From Chrysiogenia bacterium (lineage in GTDB: Bacteria; JAGRBM01): DNA of 6,982 nucleotides. The stretch spans positions 1-6,982 of the forward strand of contig JAGRBM010000006.1 in NCBI GenBank assembly GCA_020434085.1, read 5' to 3'. Below, one piece after another: positions 6,030 to 6,982 of this stretch (its first letter is position 1; each line of letters starts with the position of its first letter). Under the pieces are notes generated by a model. That model saw only the letters and a program-made list of their open reading frames with translations. It was not told the DNA's origin and made no database searches. Made by a program: the position numbers and the translations under genes.

Positions 6030-6982
6030 TTAGCTGACAGCGCCGGCTTTCTTGAGGGCTTCGATTTCGTCCTCGGTAAGCCCGCTCTCCTTCAAGAAGT
6101 CGGCGGTGTCGGCGCCCTGCCTGGGGCCGGGCGTATCGGCGCCGTGAACGACCTTGCCGTCGAAGACAAAGGGCATGCGCGGCACGCGCACGCTCTTGTC
6201 GTCCTTTACCGTGATCTCGGCCCAGAGATCACGCTCGATGAAATGGGGCTCTTCGAGGACTTCGTCCAGAAGCAGCACCGGCTCGACGCAGCAGTCCACG
6301 TCCTTGAGCAGCGCGCGCCATTCTTCGAAAGTCTTCGAGGCGAAGAGCTCTTTCATCTGCTCGTAATATTTCTGCCCGTCCTTGGCATCGGTAAATGCCG
6401 CGCCCATGAGGTCGGGGCGCTCGACTGCCTTGATAAAGGCCGACCAGAACTTGGGCTCGAGCGCGCCCATGCTCATGTGGCGCCCGTCGCTGGTCTCATA
6501 GACGGTGTAGGCGCAAATTTTTCCGGCCAGCAGCATCTCACCCGTCCGCGGCGCGGGGGTGTCCGCCTTGGCCATGCGCTCGCACGCAAAATTTGCCAGG
6601 TGGGGCCCCAGAATCGCGAAAGCGCCATCGGTCATGGAAGTGTCGATAAAGGCGCCCTCACCGGACGTCTGCGCCTGATGGAGCGCCGCGAGGATGCCCA
6701 CTGCGCCAAAGAGCGCGCCGGCTGCCACGTCAGCGACCTGCACGCCCGAGAGCGAGGGGCGGCGGTCACGCTCACCCGAGACACCCAGCACGCCGGCATA
6801 GGAGAGATAGTTGTTGTCGTGGCCGGCGGCGTCTTTTAACGGGCCGCTCCAGCCGTAGCCGCTGATGCAGCAATAGATGAGCTTCTTGTTTTCTTTTTTG
6901 AGCGTCTCGTATCCCACGCCCAGCTTGTCCATCACCCCGGGGCGGAAGGACTCCACCAGAATGTCGGCCTCGCGCACCAGGC
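6030..6982 (-). CDS. CaiB/BaiF CoA-transferase family protein, alpha-methylacyl-CoA racemase-like (N-terminus cut by window edge)
   Basis: Family III enzymes either move CoA between acids or, in the racemase branch, epimerise the 2-methyl group of acyl-CoAs. The window holds 316 codons; the first complete codon is 6978-6980. Reading begins inside the family motif ending in ADILVESFRPG, so roughly the first 70-80 residues lie beyond the right edge, and the GTG at 6977 is not the true start. Residues matching the racemase catalytic set are visible: the His of AAGHDNNY (codon 6819-6821), the Asp of VQVADVAAG (codon 6729-6731, exactly 30 residues later, as in mycobacterial MCR) and the Glu of GALEPKFW (codon 6456-6458). 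GEGAFIDTSMTDGA matches the family's GQxVDxxMxDG motif. This favours racemase over CoA-transferase, but neither substrate nor reaction is proven. The TAA stop at 6030 is 22 bp before the enoyl-CoA-reductase-like gene. Confidence 0.95.
   Translation of the reverse strand, partial: LVREADILVESFRPGVMDKLGVGYETLKKENKKLIYCCISGYGWSGPLKDAAGHDNNYLSYAGVLGVSGERDRRPSLSGVQVADVAAGALFGAVGILAALHQAQTSGEGAFIDTSMTDGAFAILGPHLANFACERMAKADTPAPRTGEMLLAGKICAYTVYETSDGRHMSMGALEPKFWSAFIKAVERPDLMGAAFTDAKDGQKYYEQMKELFASKTFEEWRALLKDVDCCVEPVLLLDEVLEEPHFIERDLWAEITVKDDKSVRVPRMPFVFDGKVVHGADTPGPRQGADTADFLKESGLTEDEIEALKKAGAVS

Noticed and set aside
5024-6037. Plus-strand open frame of 337 codons opposite the SDR gene
   Set aside because: It is antisense to a complete SDR with clear motifs; it has no domain signature and its length is explained by the low stop-codon rate in GC-rich DNA.
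5991-6839. Plus-strand open frame of 282 codons opposite the racemase-like gene
   Set aside because: No family signature, and the minus strand carries conserved catalytic residues throughout the same stretch.

Overview
All eight genes in this window lie on the minus strand, so biological order runs from high to low coordinates. The DNA is GC-rich: sampled lines are about 60-72% GC, except inside the permease gene. Gene spacing is tight, and one product has a classical lipoprotein signal. This fits a GC-rich diderm bacterium, possibly of the old deltaproteobacterial type, but I cannot place it more closely from sequence alone. Nearly every base is coding or a short spacer. I see no tRNA, rRNA, insertion sequence, CRISPR array or phage gene.

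Right-hand block (5129-6982), a two-gene acyl-CoA unit. It holds an N-terminally truncated CaiB/BaiF-family protein with the His/Asp/Glu residues of alpha-methylacyl-CoA racemases. After 22 bp comes a short-chain dehydrogenase resembling peroxisomal trans-2-enoyl-CoA reductase. Together they suggest handling of methyl-branched or enoyl-CoA thioesters. A strong hairpin ending in a U run (5058-5115) appears to close this unit.

Left-hand block (1-4990), an apparent six-gene operon with gaps of 2-42 bp. In order it encodes orotate phosphoribosyltransferase (pyrE), methylene-THF dehydrogenase/cyclohydrolase (folD), a RidA-family protein lacking the imine-deaminase arginine, an APC-family permease, an unrecognised lipoprotein, and the glycine cleavage T protein (gcvT, cut by the window start). 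FolD and GcvT share 5,10-methylene-tetrahydrofolate, and PyrE and FolD both feed nucleotide synthesis. The likely theme is therefore one-carbon, glycine and nucleotide supply, with an amino-acid carrier and a RidA-type protein alongside.

This is mostly housekeeping metabolism. The less ordinary points are the unknown lipoprotein coupled to the permease, the low GC of the permease gene, the missing key residues in the RidA-like and SDR proteins, and the operon combination itself. I found no evidence of a wholly new type of system.
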